Assembly: GCA_036337945.1 (NCBI GenBank)
Contig: JAYZDF010000002.1
Coordinates: forward strand, 1-32,783
From: JAYZDF01 sp036337945
GTDB taxonomy: Bacteria > Myxococcota > Kuafuiibacteriia > Kuafuiibacteriales > Kuafuiibacteriaceae
DNA: 32,783 bases
Direction: 5' to 3'
Shown here: piece after piece, positions 24,529 through 32,648 of the stretch
How positions within the stretch are numbered: the first letter of the stretch is position 1
Layout: every line of letters starts with the position of its first letter
Position numbers and translations under genes: made by a program
The notes under the pieces: model-generated
The model's input: the letters and a program-made list of their open reading frames with translations, nothing else
The model's database searches: none
Told to the model about the DNA's origin: nothing

Positions 24529-26244
24529 ATGAATTTCCTCACGATTGCTAAAACCATCATGGTGAGTTTTTGCACTTTGTTAGTCATCGCTCCCACGGCT
24601 CAGGCACAGGGCGAAGATCAAGGCAGAGGGCGAGCTGTCATCGCGGTGTTCCCCATAGCTGCTCCTGAACTTCCGAAAATCGAAGATGCCGCTCTGGCTA
24701 AGCTGACGGCGGACCTTAACGCCGTCATTGCGACTGAGAGTGGTTTTCTGACTGTGCCTCGATTAGCCATTAATAAAGCCCTTGAGGCGGGAGGGCATGG
24801 AGGTCCTGCTGGCAAAAAGTCGGTAGAGGAGCTTGAAGCTCTCGCTCGAATGCTCGAAGAAGAAGCGCGCAAAGCAAAGGCAAGAATTCAAGCCGCTAAA
24901 GAAGCACAAGAAGTGTCTTTGGAGTCGCATGATGCTCGTGCAGCGTATGCTGTTTTTCTTGCTGAAGAAACAGCAGCTCGGGCGAACGCAGCCGCACAAA
25001 AGGCCCGAGCGCAAGTTGACGATGCCAAAGCGAAAACACGTGCCGCAATTCGTGGAGGTAGTTGTTGGGATGATGATTGTCGCAGCAGAATTGGGCAGCG
25101 AGTGGGCGCTTCCAAAACTCTTCGGTCGACCTTTCTGCGCTCAAAGTCAAATAAAGCTGAAGAAGCGTGTTTACTTGAATTAAAGTTTTTCAACATTAGC
25201 GCAGGACATGTTGATCTCACGACAGCTTCCAAAACTTCCTGTGACGAAAAAGGACTTTCCAAAGCCATCAAGGACGTCGCTAGCGAGCTAAAGATGCGAG
25301 ACAAGGCTGGCTACGATGTCTATAAATTAGACCTTGCTGATGGTCAGCTCATTAATAACCCTCCAACCACTAGGACTGGAACTTTGCTTGTGCGGGCCAG
25401 CACAGAGGGAAAAGACAAGGAGCCCATCGAAATTTGGCTAAACGGGGACAAGCTTGGATTGCTCTCATCGAAAACTTTCACCAAAGAGATTCCGTTTGGC
25501 CGCGGCATTGTTGTCTTGAAATCAACTACAGACTTATTTTCATCGCGTCGATTTGACATCGAGATGAAAGGAGAACCGATTGTTATACCTCAGAAAGGCC
25601 AAATTGTTCTTGAGCCAGTATATGGGTCATTAGAGTTCGCACTGGTTGATGGGCCATGGGATCTTCGAAGCGGCAGACAGGCCCTTGTTCCCAAAGAGAC
25701 AAATACAGTTCGTCCTGGCTCTGTACCCGTTCAAATTTTCCTAGGAGAGGAACCTCTTGGTGAAGTTAATGTTGATGTCGCTCCGAGTAAGACATCCGTT
25801 TTAGAAATACTCGCCCGCCCAAAGACACCGGACGAAATAAAAGAAGAAGAAAAAGTTTGGGCCTGGAGAAAATGGGGCTCCGTAGCTGGGGCATCCATTT
25901 TTCTTGGCGCAGGAATTGAACGCTTGATTGCTGCTTTCCGCGCAGAGGACCAACGGACTACGGCTTTGAGTTCTCTCGCCGATACCAATCAGAACGCTGC
26001 CTATCAGAACTTCCGAAACCAAGCGATAAGCTATGACGAAAATCGATCAAGTGCTCAAGCGGCAGCGAATTCACTATTGGTAACCGCTGGAGCAATTGCA
26101 ATTTGGTCAGGGATAGAATGGCTATTTATGAAGCCTGCCGCGGGAGAGTTGGTGGTCAAGGATCACGAAGTCAAACCCATTTCAGGAATGCAGGACGACC
26201 TAGAAGATGACAAAATCTCGATTGAACCAGGAGCTCCCCGATGA
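24529..26244 (+). CDS. Membrane-anchored secreted protein with CsgG/TolB-like N-terminal domain and PEGA-like region
   Basis: 571 residues. A signal peptide (AKTIMVSFCTLLVIAPTAQA) is followed by VIAVFPIAAPELPK, the opening strand typical of CsgG/TolB-type domains. A long Ala/Glu/Lys/Arg coiled coil spans residues 105-180. The sequence then returns with SCWDDDCRSRIGQRVGASKT, the Cys-x4-Cys 'C..D.C...IG..LGA' signature of this domain in Myxococcota, so the coiled coil is inserted into it. Residues 280-420 are beta-rich, with VRASTEGKDKEPIEIWLNGD resembling a PEGA domain. Two hydrophobic helices near the C terminus (about 448-470 and 515-540) suggest membrane anchoring. The stop overlaps the next ATG (ATGA), so this and the repeat lipoprotein are made together. 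Domain calls are by pattern only. Confidence 0.85.
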   Translation: MNFLTIAKTIMVSFCTLLVIAPTAQAQGEDQGRGRAVIAVFPIAAPELPKIEDAALAKLTADLNAVIATESGFLTVPRLAINKALEAGGHGGPAGKKSVEELEALARMLEEEARKAKARIQAAKEAQEVSLESHDARAAYAVFLAEETAARANAAAQKARAQVDDAKAKTRAAIRGGSCWDDDCRSRIGQRVGASKTLRSTFLRSKSNKAEEACLLELKFFNISAGHVDLTTASKTSCDEKGLSKAIKDVASELKMRDKAGYDVYKLDLADGQLINNPPTTRTGTLLVRASTEGKDKEPIEIWLNGDKLGLLSSKTFTKEIPFGRGIVVLKSTTDLFSSRRFDIEMKGEPIVIPQKGQIVLEPVYGSLEFALVDGPWDLRSGRQALVPKETNTVRPGSVPVQIFLGEEPLGEVNVDVAPSKTSVLEILARPKTPDEIKEEEKVWAWRKWGSVAGASIFLGAGIERLIAAFRAEDQRTTALSSLADTNQNAAYQNFRNQAISYDENRSSAQAAANSLLVTAGAIAIWSGIEWLFMKPAAGELVVKDHEVKPISGMQDDLEDDKISIEPGAPR

Positions 26245-28523
26245 TGCTTAGATATCTTGCGTCTTTGCTTTTTTTACTTACGTTGGCTTGTACCTCAAAG
26301 ATCGACATCCCTCCTCGAGATTGTTCGCGTGACCAATGTTCAATTTGTGGGGATGGTCAAGTAAGCGGCCGCGAGAGCTGTGATGACGCCAATGTTGAAG
26401 ATGGCGATGGTTGCTCATCTACTTGCGGTGTTGAAGCCGGTTGGGAGTGTAGCCCTGAGACGCCGTCGCTTTGTCGAGAAATTTGTAGCGATGGAATCGT
26501 AGTTGGTAACGAAGGCTGCGACGACAACAATCTGTTTGTTCGTGATGGCTGTAATGACAGCTGCCGAGTCGAGAAAGGATACACTTGTTCTGGAGCCGGC
26601 CCGGACTCGTGTGATTTGTGCGGCAATGGCGAGAAAAAATCAGGTGAACAATGTGACGACGCAAATACGGTCAACGGAGACGGCTGCTCTGATTTATGCA
26701 CAGTGGAACTAGGCTGGAGTTGTAATGATGAACTGCCGAGCGTCTGCAGTGCAGTCTGTGGGGATGGAATTTTATCCGGAACGGAACAATGTGATGACGA
26801 GAACACCGATGCCGACGACGGTTGTTCTAGCGTTTGCGAGCAAGAAGCTGGTTGGATTTGCGTGGGGGCAGGTATCGGTCGTTGCTTGCCAGAGTGTGGT
26901 GATGGATTAGTTCGAGGAACGGAAGGATGCGACGACGGAAACACGATTAGTGGCGACGGTTGCAGCGGTATTTGTGAGGTCGAGCAGCGTTGGATGTGCG
27001 ATGGTTCCCCAAGCGTCTGTACCGGTGTGTGTGGTGACGGTTTTGTTCGAGGTCAAGAAACATGCGACGACCAAAATACATCGCCCAATGATGGCTGCGC
27101 ACCAACCTGCCAAATCGAGCGAGGTTACGATTGTGTCAGTGAACCAAGCGTATGCTCCGTGACATGCGGCGACGGAATCAAGTTTGGTAACGAAAGCTGT
27201 GATGATGGAAACCTCATTAACCAAGATGGTTGCGACGCTTTATGCACAATCGAAACCGGCTGGATATGCATGGGGAACGATTTGAGTGACTGCCAACCCA
27301 TCTGCGGTGACGGATTAGTTCTTGGAAGCGAAACATGTGATGATGGCGGCTTGGCCAACGACGATGGATGCAACAGCTCGTGTCAAATCGAAACCGCATG
27401 TGGATGTTCCGGGGAGCCTAGTGTTTGTCAGTGCTATCTTGCTCCAATTCGCTCTATCTCTCTTGGTGGTCAACATAGTTGTGCTGTGCTCAATGACAAT
27501 TCAACGTACTGTTGGGGTGCAAATGATGTTGGCCAGTCTGGAGGTGTAGGCGCCTCTTCCTCGCCTCAGTCTGTTCCCGTTCACGTTGCGACATCCTCGA
27601 TGGCACGAGGTCTAGGACGAGCCCACAGTTGTGCTCGAAATGGAACTAGCGCTCAGTGCTGGGGGACGAATGAGAATGGGCAACTCGGAAATACAACAGC
27701 GGGTGCTTTTACTCGTATCCCGTCTAGTGTGAATGGGCTCACCAGCGTACGAGAAGTCCTAAACGGCGGCCAGCATAGCTGCGCCGTTCATACCGATGGC
27801 CAAATGAGTTGCTGGGGTGCGAACGAGTCTGGAAATTTGGGTGACGGTTCGCTGACTGCCCGTTCACAGCCGGTGCCGGTGCAAGGTGTTGGTGGTGTAG
27901 TCCAAGCCTCTGCGGGAGCACGTCATACCTGTGCTGTCATGCTTTCCTCCACGACACAAAGCGGTCAAATTAGCTGTTGGGGGGATAACGCATTCGGTCA
28001 ACTTGGTCTTGGTGAACTCACATCACAGTACCGCAACACAGGCGGCTTTATCGTTGATGGTGTAAGTAGCTTTAGCCAGGTCTCTGCTGGAGGGACTTCA
28101 TCTTGCGGTGTCTCAGGTGCCTCAGTGTTATGCTGGGGAGACAATACCTTCGGGCAACTAGGATATGCTGTTCAGTCTGGCAGCTCCAGTCCGTTTCCAT
28201 TCACAGTGACTGGTCTTTTACTCGCTACTCAGGTCTCGGTTGGAGGTCTTCATGCATGTGCGATTGCAGATGGTCTCGTTCATTGTTGGGGTTCAAATAG
28301 TCACGGACAATTAGGTGACGGGACAACAGGTGGGTATCGATATGAGGCCCAGCCCGTGAGTGGTTTACCAAACTTACTGCCAGTTGATGTCGTTACCGGC
28401 GATCTACACTCGTGCGCCGTATTTATCGACGGCTCAGCTCGTTGTTGGGGTGCGAATGAGCAAGGACAGTTAGGTAATGGTAGCTTTGTTGATAGCGCAG
28501 TTCCCTTACCTGTCCTGCGTTAG
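26241..28523 (+). CDS. Lipoprotein with eight Myxococcus-type cysteine-rich repeats and seven RCC1 repeats
   Basis: 760 residues. The N terminus YLASLLFLLTLACTSK fits a lipoprotein signal, with Cys17 as the lipidated residue, although the -3 to -1 residues are TLA rather than the best lipobox. Residues 35-390 hold eight copies of a unit of about 35-45 residues, built on CGDG, then ESCDDxN, DGCSxxC, GWxC (DUF4215/TIGR02232 type); each has four disulfide-forming cysteines and acidic residues that could bind calcium. Residues 400-755 hold seven RCC1-type beta-propeller blades of the form GGQHSCAV ... CWGANxxGQLGxG, enough for a complete propeller. Probable surface protein for binding or adhesion, expressed together with the upstream gene. 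Confidence 0.93.
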   Translation: MMLRYLASLLFLLTLACTSKIDIPPRDCSRDQCSICGDGQVSGRESCDDANVEDGDGCSSTCGVEAGWECSPETPSLCREICSDGIVVGNEGCDDNNLFVRDGCNDSCRVEKGYTCSGAGPDSCDLCGNGEKKSGEQCDDANTVNGDGCSDLCTVELGWSCNDELPSVCSAVCGDGILSGTEQCDDENTDADDGCSSVCEQEAGWICVGAGIGRCLPECGDGLVRGTEGCDDGNTISGDGCSGICEVEQRWMCDGSPSVCTGVCGDGFVRGQETCDDQNTSPNDGCAPTCQIERGYDCVSEPSVCSVTCGDGIKFGNESCDDGNLINQDGCDALCTIETGWICMGNDLSDCQPICGDGLVLGSETCDDGGLANDDGCNSSCQIETACGCSGEPSVCQCYLAPIRSISLGGQHSCAVLNDNSTYCWGANDVGQSGGVGASSSPQSVPVHVATSSMARGLGRAHSCARNGTSAQCWGTNENGQLGNTTAGAFTRIPSSVNGLTSVREVLNGGQHSCAVHTDGQMSCWGANESGNLGDGSLTARSQPVPVQGVGGVVQASAGARHTCAVMLSSTTQSGQISCWGDNAFGQLGLGELTSQYRNTGGFIVDGVSSFSQVSAGGTSSCGVSGASVLCWGDNTFGQLGYAVQSGSSSPFPFTVTGLLLATQVSVGGLHACAIADGLVHCWGSNSHGQLGDGTTGGYRYEAQPVSGLPNLLPVDVVTGDLHSCAVFIDGSARCWGANEQGQLGNGSFVDSAVPLPVLR
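26346..27420 (+). repeat. Eight tandem cysteine-rich repeats (protein level)
   Basis: Each unit codes for a variant of CGDG(x)6-7 E-x-CDD-x-N ... DGCS-x2-C ... GW-x-C. The third and last copies depart most from the pattern (CGNG at the third start and CDDGGL in the last). Divergence between copies at the DNA level is high, so the array is not recent. Confidence 0.85.
27449..28510 (+). repeat. Seven RCC1-type propeller repeats (protein level)
   Basis: Seven units of about 50-55 residues share (A/S)GG-x-HSCA(V/I) and CWG-x-N-x2-GQLG. The first ends in VGQSGG and the fifth has GTSSCGV in place of HSCAV. The invariant Cys pair in each blade is typical of bacterial secreted RCC1 proteins. Confidence 0.85.
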
Positions 28524-28531
28524 ACGTTGTC

Positions 28532-29119
28532 TTACGAGAATAGAAAGTCTTCCAGTCTGAAAAGCCTAGTATTTTGTTGCTCCTGAAAGTTCAGAAGCTC
28601 ACTCAAGCGTAATGGGGCATTTTCTTTAGACATGATACACGGCCACGAAGGCGGGCTTGCACTCCACTCTTGTCTTTCATTTTTCATATGAGACCGGTCT
28701 GACCAGAATCGCTCCACGTATTCTTTTCCCTCAATAATTCTAAAGAGCGGCCGAAAGTCTGTTGAAGTCGAATATTTTTCGACGGGAAAACTTTCTGAAA
28801 AATAGTGTTTGGCCGGGCAGGGACTGCGCAAAATGCTGTCGAAATCGTAAATGAGACAATCCTGTTGGGTGATGTATTGTGAGAGGTTCTCAAAACGACT
28901 TGTTTCTTGTGGGCCGTGCGCGAGCACTACATGGTAATCCCACATAATATAGGCCATGTCGCGACCGAACGACTCTTGTTTTTCTTGCTCTGCGAGTTTC
29001 TGTTTCCAAATGGCAAATTGGTTCTGTGAATTGCTGATAAACAGGACGACTCCTGAAATACGTCTGGCGAGATGCCATATATTCTCTTCACAGAAATAGG
29101 CTTGATAATGTTCAGTCAT
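28532..29119 (-). CDS. Protein N-terminal glutamine amidohydrolase (NTAQ1/WDYHV family) homologue
   Basis: 195 residues, close to the 205 of human NTAQ1, which converts N-terminal Gln of proteins to Glu in the Arg/N-degron pathway. Shared stretches are YFCEENIWHLARRI, LFISN...IWKQ, MWDYHVVLAHG, LIYDFDSILRSPCP, FRIIEG and SDRSHMKN. The Cys-His-Asp triad of human Cys28, His81 and Asp97 corresponds to Cys10, His63 and Asp92; the Cys-His distance is identical (53 residues), while about 13 residues are inserted between His and Asp. GGTGA precedes the ATG. It has no signal peptide, so it acts in the cytoplasm. It converges with the repeat lipoprotein gene (eight bases apart) and is divergent from the PilZ protein. 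Confidence 0.93.
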   Translation of the reverse strand: MTEHYQAYFCEENIWHLARRISGVVLFISNSQNQFAIWKQKLAEQEKQESFGRDMAYIMWDYHVVLAHGPQETSRFENLSQYITQQDCLIYDFDSILRSPCPAKHYFSESFPVEKYSTSTDFRPLFRIIEGKEYVERFWSDRSHMKNERQEWSASPPSWPCIMSKENAPLRLSELLNFQEQQNTRLFRLEDFLFS

Positions 29120-29172
29120 TTATTTTCACCGTACATACTCTTCTGATAAAATCGTCACGATCTTGGTCACTT

Positions 29173-31986
29173 ATGACGAATGCGATTGTTTATACCCCCG
29201 ATGGGCGCAAATTCGAATGTGAGACAAACGACTTTACGCTGAAGAGTCTCTTTTTGAGTACATCGGAGTCTTTCTCTTATGGAACCGTCCTCAAGTTAGA
29301 CTTGGGTGGGGTTGTTTGCCATGGAGAGGTTGTTTTTGTGTCCGCACAAGCTCCGGTTGGCCTAGGTCTTTCGCTGAGGATCCCCGACGAAAGCATCGAG
29401 TCCATAAAAGCGGTGATGGAAGGACGCCCGATCGCATCATCCACTGAACAGAGCAGTTCTTCGTTACCTCAGCCTGCTGCGAGTCCCGTAGTTCATCAAC
29501 CTTCTCCAGCGCCCCAACCTGCAGGTGCACATGCACCACTTCAATCTCAACCGAGAGCTCCGCAACAACCGATGCCAGGTCTGAGTTCGCCTAGGCCGTC
29601 ACCTGCGCAACCTCTCCAAGGGAGGCCTATGCATCCCGCGAGCCCTCAAAGAAATATGTCTCCTGCACAGCATCATCAGGCAGGGATGAACCGTCAGCCA
29701 CCTCGTGCGCCTTTGCCGCAACGTCCAGTAATGAATCCCGGTGTTCCTCGAGGCGTCAATCCTTCTGGGCTGCGTGGACCTTCGATTCCTACGGGACAGG
29801 GGGCTCGGCCAATGGTTCGGCAGGGTTCGCCTCAAAATTTTGTTCGTCCAGGACACGTGCCAGGTAATGCACCTGTCGCTAATTCTTTTCGCGCGCCCGC
29901 TCCCGTTCGATATCCAAACCAGAATTTACCGGGAAGAACCGCGCCCTTGCCGCAGCCTTCTCCTAGCCCTCAAGCTTCGGTACCGGCTCGTTTACCTAAC
30001 TTAGACAGTCTCGTTGCTCAAATGAAAGCGACGCTTGCGAGTAGCCCAGGTGCTTTTTCCCGTTTTTCATTGTCTACCGAGAATACTCTAGAGATTGACG
30101 ACCATCTAGAGATGGCGGGTCTTCTCTTTTTGCTTGTAAGTGGTCGACCGGTATACGTTCATACTTCCCCGCCGGCCAGTGTCCAGATAAAATACCAAGC
30201 GCACACTATCGAATGTGAAGCAGTCAAGGTCGGAAGTGATGCCGGTCTCTTGTTCGTTTCCGACTCTTCGAAACTAAATGAAATCGTCACCGAGCTCAGT
30301 AAAAGTGTACCCAAGTGGGTAGAAGAAAAATTTTCGATCGAAGTCGTTCCAACCCTTGAAGAAATACCAAGCCTGAATGCCGAAACCGGCGAGGTGTTGT
30401 TTCAAAGCTTCCAGCATTTTGTGTTGCAGTTTACGTCTAATATCTCCAAAGGAGCCTTGGTGGTCAAAGAGCAGGCTTTGGCTTCAGGAACCTCGATGAA
30501 TCTTACTTTGGTGATACCCGGAGTCGAAGAGAGAGTGCAGCTGCAAGGCCGAGTTGCCTTTCAAGGAGAAGGTGGCCTAGGTTTTATGTTGCAAGACCTC
30601 AGCTTGGTCCACGAGCAATTAGCTCAAATAGCAGTGCGCCCAGCGCCTTCTAAAGAGGTTCAACAGGCGAGTATGTCGTCAAATTCTTCCTCCTCGAAAA
30701 CGGCACGAAGAAAAACGCAGATCAAATATAACGGACGTATTTCCTCAAATATTTCGATTGCTGATATTTTTGAATATCAAGACGCCAAGCCAGCAGATAT
30801 CCGTGCTTGTAAAGATTGGCTCGTAAAGATACTCGACTTTCTTTTTCGCAACGGTGTTGAAGGAGTATGCAAGTTTAGCAATGACGAAAAATGTATTGAA
30901 CTCTGGGTAAGAGACGGTTCGATAGTCTTTTCGAGAGTCACTCCCGAAGACGAGCACGAGAAAATTGGAAGAAGTCTTGTGCTGCAGAAAAAGATCTCGC
31001 GCTCAACTTTACAGTCCGCATTAGAAAAAGCGGGAAAGACAAATCAAGCATTGGGCCGAACACTTGTCTCCATGGGAGAATTGGATTCAGGTTCCCTGAA
31101 TAATAGTTTACGTCAGCAAGTTACGAAACGAGTTTTCGAACTTGCGCTCTGGCAGAAAGGTCAATTGGATATTTCACTTTGGGAAGAACCTCCAGTTCAA
31201 GCAAGTTTAGTGCCTACAAACGGTTCGACACTGATCGTTAGTCTTCTTCGCGAAGCTGTTCGACGAGAACATCTCGATGAGATAGAGGACTTTGTAGATT
31301 CTTACCTCGATCGTGTTTTTCAGGTTCAAATCGAGCAAAATGAAGCGACGGGTGGACTCAAGAAAAAAGAGCGAAGGTTCTTCGAAAAAGCAGCGGGCGT
31401 GAACGTAAATCTGCGAGATTTGGCGAAAGCGACGGCCTTCACTGCGAACGAAACTTTTCGCTATGTAATCTTGGGAAGAGCTCTTGGCATTATGACCATC
31501 GGCAAATCTGCTCTGAAGAAGACTGAGGCTGAACGAACAAGAGATTTATTGCTCCTTGTAAAGGAAAAGGTTTCGATAATGGCCGCTGGGAGCTGCTTTG
31601 AAGTTCTCGGACTTCATTGGACTTGCACAGACAGGGAAATTGAACCGGCTTACAAGAAAAAGAAGTTAGAATTTGCCAAATACAGCGAGAGCTCTGAAAG
31701 ACAAATTCAGCTTAGTGCTAAACAGGGGATTGAGCTGCTTGATAAAGCGAATGAAGTTTTAAGTTCACCCGGACAGCGAAAGAAATATCGAGATGAAAAA
31801 GTATCAGAGAACGAGCGCAAACAGGCCAGTACTGCGATGTTAGACCAGGTGCAATTGTTATTGGTCAAAGACGATGTTGTGCAGGCTCAAATTTTACTGA
31901 AGACGGCTCAAGAGATTTATCCGACTTCGCGCGCCGAGCGACTGTACTCGGATATTCGAGATGGGTCGTATAAAGTAGACCTTTAG
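29173..31986 (+). CDS. Multidomain PilZ / DUF4388 / J-like protein
   Basis: 937 residues, cytoplasmic by absence of a signal. In order: a PilZ-like N-terminal beta domain (1-78, FTLKSLFLSTSESFSYGTVL), a Pro/Gln/Arg-rich disordered linker (about 86-276), an uncharacterised domain (277-400), a PilZ-like domain of the Myxococcus paralogue type (415-490, TSNISKGALVVKEQALASGT), a DUF4388/PATAN-like region (550-665, with ISRSTLQSALEKAGKTNQAL) and, near 805-870, a J-like helical region (CFEVLGLHWTCTDREIEPAY) that has no HPD motif. The C terminus (MLDQVQLLLVKDDVVQAQIL) looks like a TPR-type helix pair. The usual RxxxR that binds cyclic-di-GMP is not evident in either PilZ-like domain. A role in signalling or assembly of surface structures is inferred from domain types only. 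Confidence 0.85.
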   Translation: MTNAIVYTPDGRKFECETNDFTLKSLFLSTSESFSYGTVLKLDLGGVVCHGEVVFVSAQAPVGLGLSLRIPDESIESIKAVMEGRPIASSTEQSSSSLPQPAASPVVHQPSPAPQPAGAHAPLQSQPRAPQQPMPGLSSPRPSPAQPLQGRPMHPASPQRNMSPAQHHQAGMNRQPPRAPLPQRPVMNPGVPRGVNPSGLRGPSIPTGQGARPMVRQGSPQNFVRPGHVPGNAPVANSFRAPAPVRYPNQNLPGRTAPLPQPSPSPQASVPARLPNLDSLVAQMKATLASSPGAFSRFSLSTENTLEIDDHLEMAGLLFLLVSGRPVYVHTSPPASVQIKYQAHTIECEAVKVGSDAGLLFVSDSSKLNEIVTELSKSVPKWVEEKFSIEVVPTLEEIPSLNAETGEVLFQSFQHFVLQFTSNISKGALVVKEQALASGTSMNLTLVIPGVEERVQLQGRVAFQGEGGLGFMLQDLSLVHEQLAQIAVRPAPSKEVQQASMSSNSSSSKTARRKTQIKYNGRISSNISIADIFEYQDAKPADIRACKDWLVKILDFLFRNGVEGVCKFSNDEKCIELWVRDGSIVFSRVTPEDEHEKIGRSLVLQKKISRSTLQSALEKAGKTNQALGRTLVSMGELDSGSLNNSLRQQVTKRVFELALWQKGQLDISLWEEPPVQASLVPTNGSTLIVSLLREAVRREHLDEIEDFVDSYLDRVFQVQIEQNEATGGLKKKERRFFEKAAGVNVNLRDLAKATAFTANETFRYVILGRALGIMTIGKSALKKTEAERTRDLLLLVKEKVSIMAAGSCFEVLGLHWTCTDREIEPAYKKKKLEFAKYSESSERQIQLSAKQGIELLDKANEVLSSPGQRKKYRDEKVSENERKQASTAMLDQVQLLLVKDDVVQAQILLKTAQEIYPTSRAERLYSDIRDGSYKVDL

Positions 31987-32606
31987 CGAAATTGAAACGT
32001 CAGTGTTTCATCCGAAATTGTATAGACATCTTCGTCACGAATTACAGTTGCTTCCGCGATCCGTTGGCCGTTTATCCAGACACCGTTTGCGGAGCCCATA
32101 TCTTCGATATGCCATTTTCCGTTCCTCTGAAAAATAGAAGCGTGTTGTCGAGATACTTTCGCTGAAGGCAGGATGATATCGCAAGTCCGACTGCGACCAA
32201 TGATCATGGATTCTTTATCGCACTTAATTCGGTCTCCGTTAGACAGAATACAATAAAGGTTTGTGACGTGCTCCGGCTCGATTGCGGGTGGCGCGGTTGT
32301 TGCCTTTGGCATTCTTCGAGGCGGTGGTTGTTCAGAATACCCAGAATCGGGTTGGCTCACTGAAGCTTGCTTAGCGTTTAGGGCTGAGTGGATCGCTGGT
32401 TGTCCGGCACATGGTACGATCGGAACAGCAGAGGTCAGGCTTTGCTGCGTTTTTTGTTCAAATTCTTCAAGCGATAGAACGAGGTGTACTTCGTTACCGC
32501 AGCATTGAACCGTGGTAGGCACTTCTGAGACCGCACGTTCCAACCAATTTTGTCGGCACGTGGATTCGTCGCCACAATTACTCAACCAGCCTAGACTCTC
32601 CCTCAT
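31983..32606 (-). CDS. FHA domain protein with cysteine-containing N terminus
   Basis: 207 residues. The C-terminal FHA domain (about 128-207) shows all core motifs: IIGRSRTCDIIL, SRQHASI, then DMGSANGVWINGQRI, which bind phosphothreonine. The first 45 residues contain four cysteines (SNCGDESTC and VQCCGNE) that could bind a metal or form a zinc-ribbon-like fold. A low-complexity linker rich in Pro, Ala, Ser and Gln joins the two. The stop codon overlaps that of the PilZ protein on the opposite strand. It lies downstream of queC on the same strand. Probably part of a Ser/Thr kinase signalling pathway; no kinase of that type is in the window. Confidence 0.9.
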   Translation of the reverse strand: MRESLGWLSNCGDESTCRQNWLERAVSEVPTTVQCCGNEVHLVLSLEEFEQKTQQSLTSAVPIVPCAGQPAIHSALNAKQASVSQPDSGYSEQPPPRRMPKATTAPPAIEPEHVTNLYCILSNGDRIKCDKESMIIGRSRTCDIILPSAKVSRQHASIFQRNGKWHIEDMGSANGVWINGQRIAEATVIRDEDVYTISDETLTFQFR

Positions 32607-32648
32607 GACTACTTAGAAATAAGCGTAACCCAGTTTTTCCGCAACTTT

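Noticed and set aside
26357..26944. Open frame of 195 codons on the minus strand opposite the cysteine-rich repeats
   Set aside because: Its apparent internal repeats (SSQPS-like) are the antisense image of the CDD/DGCS repeat codons.
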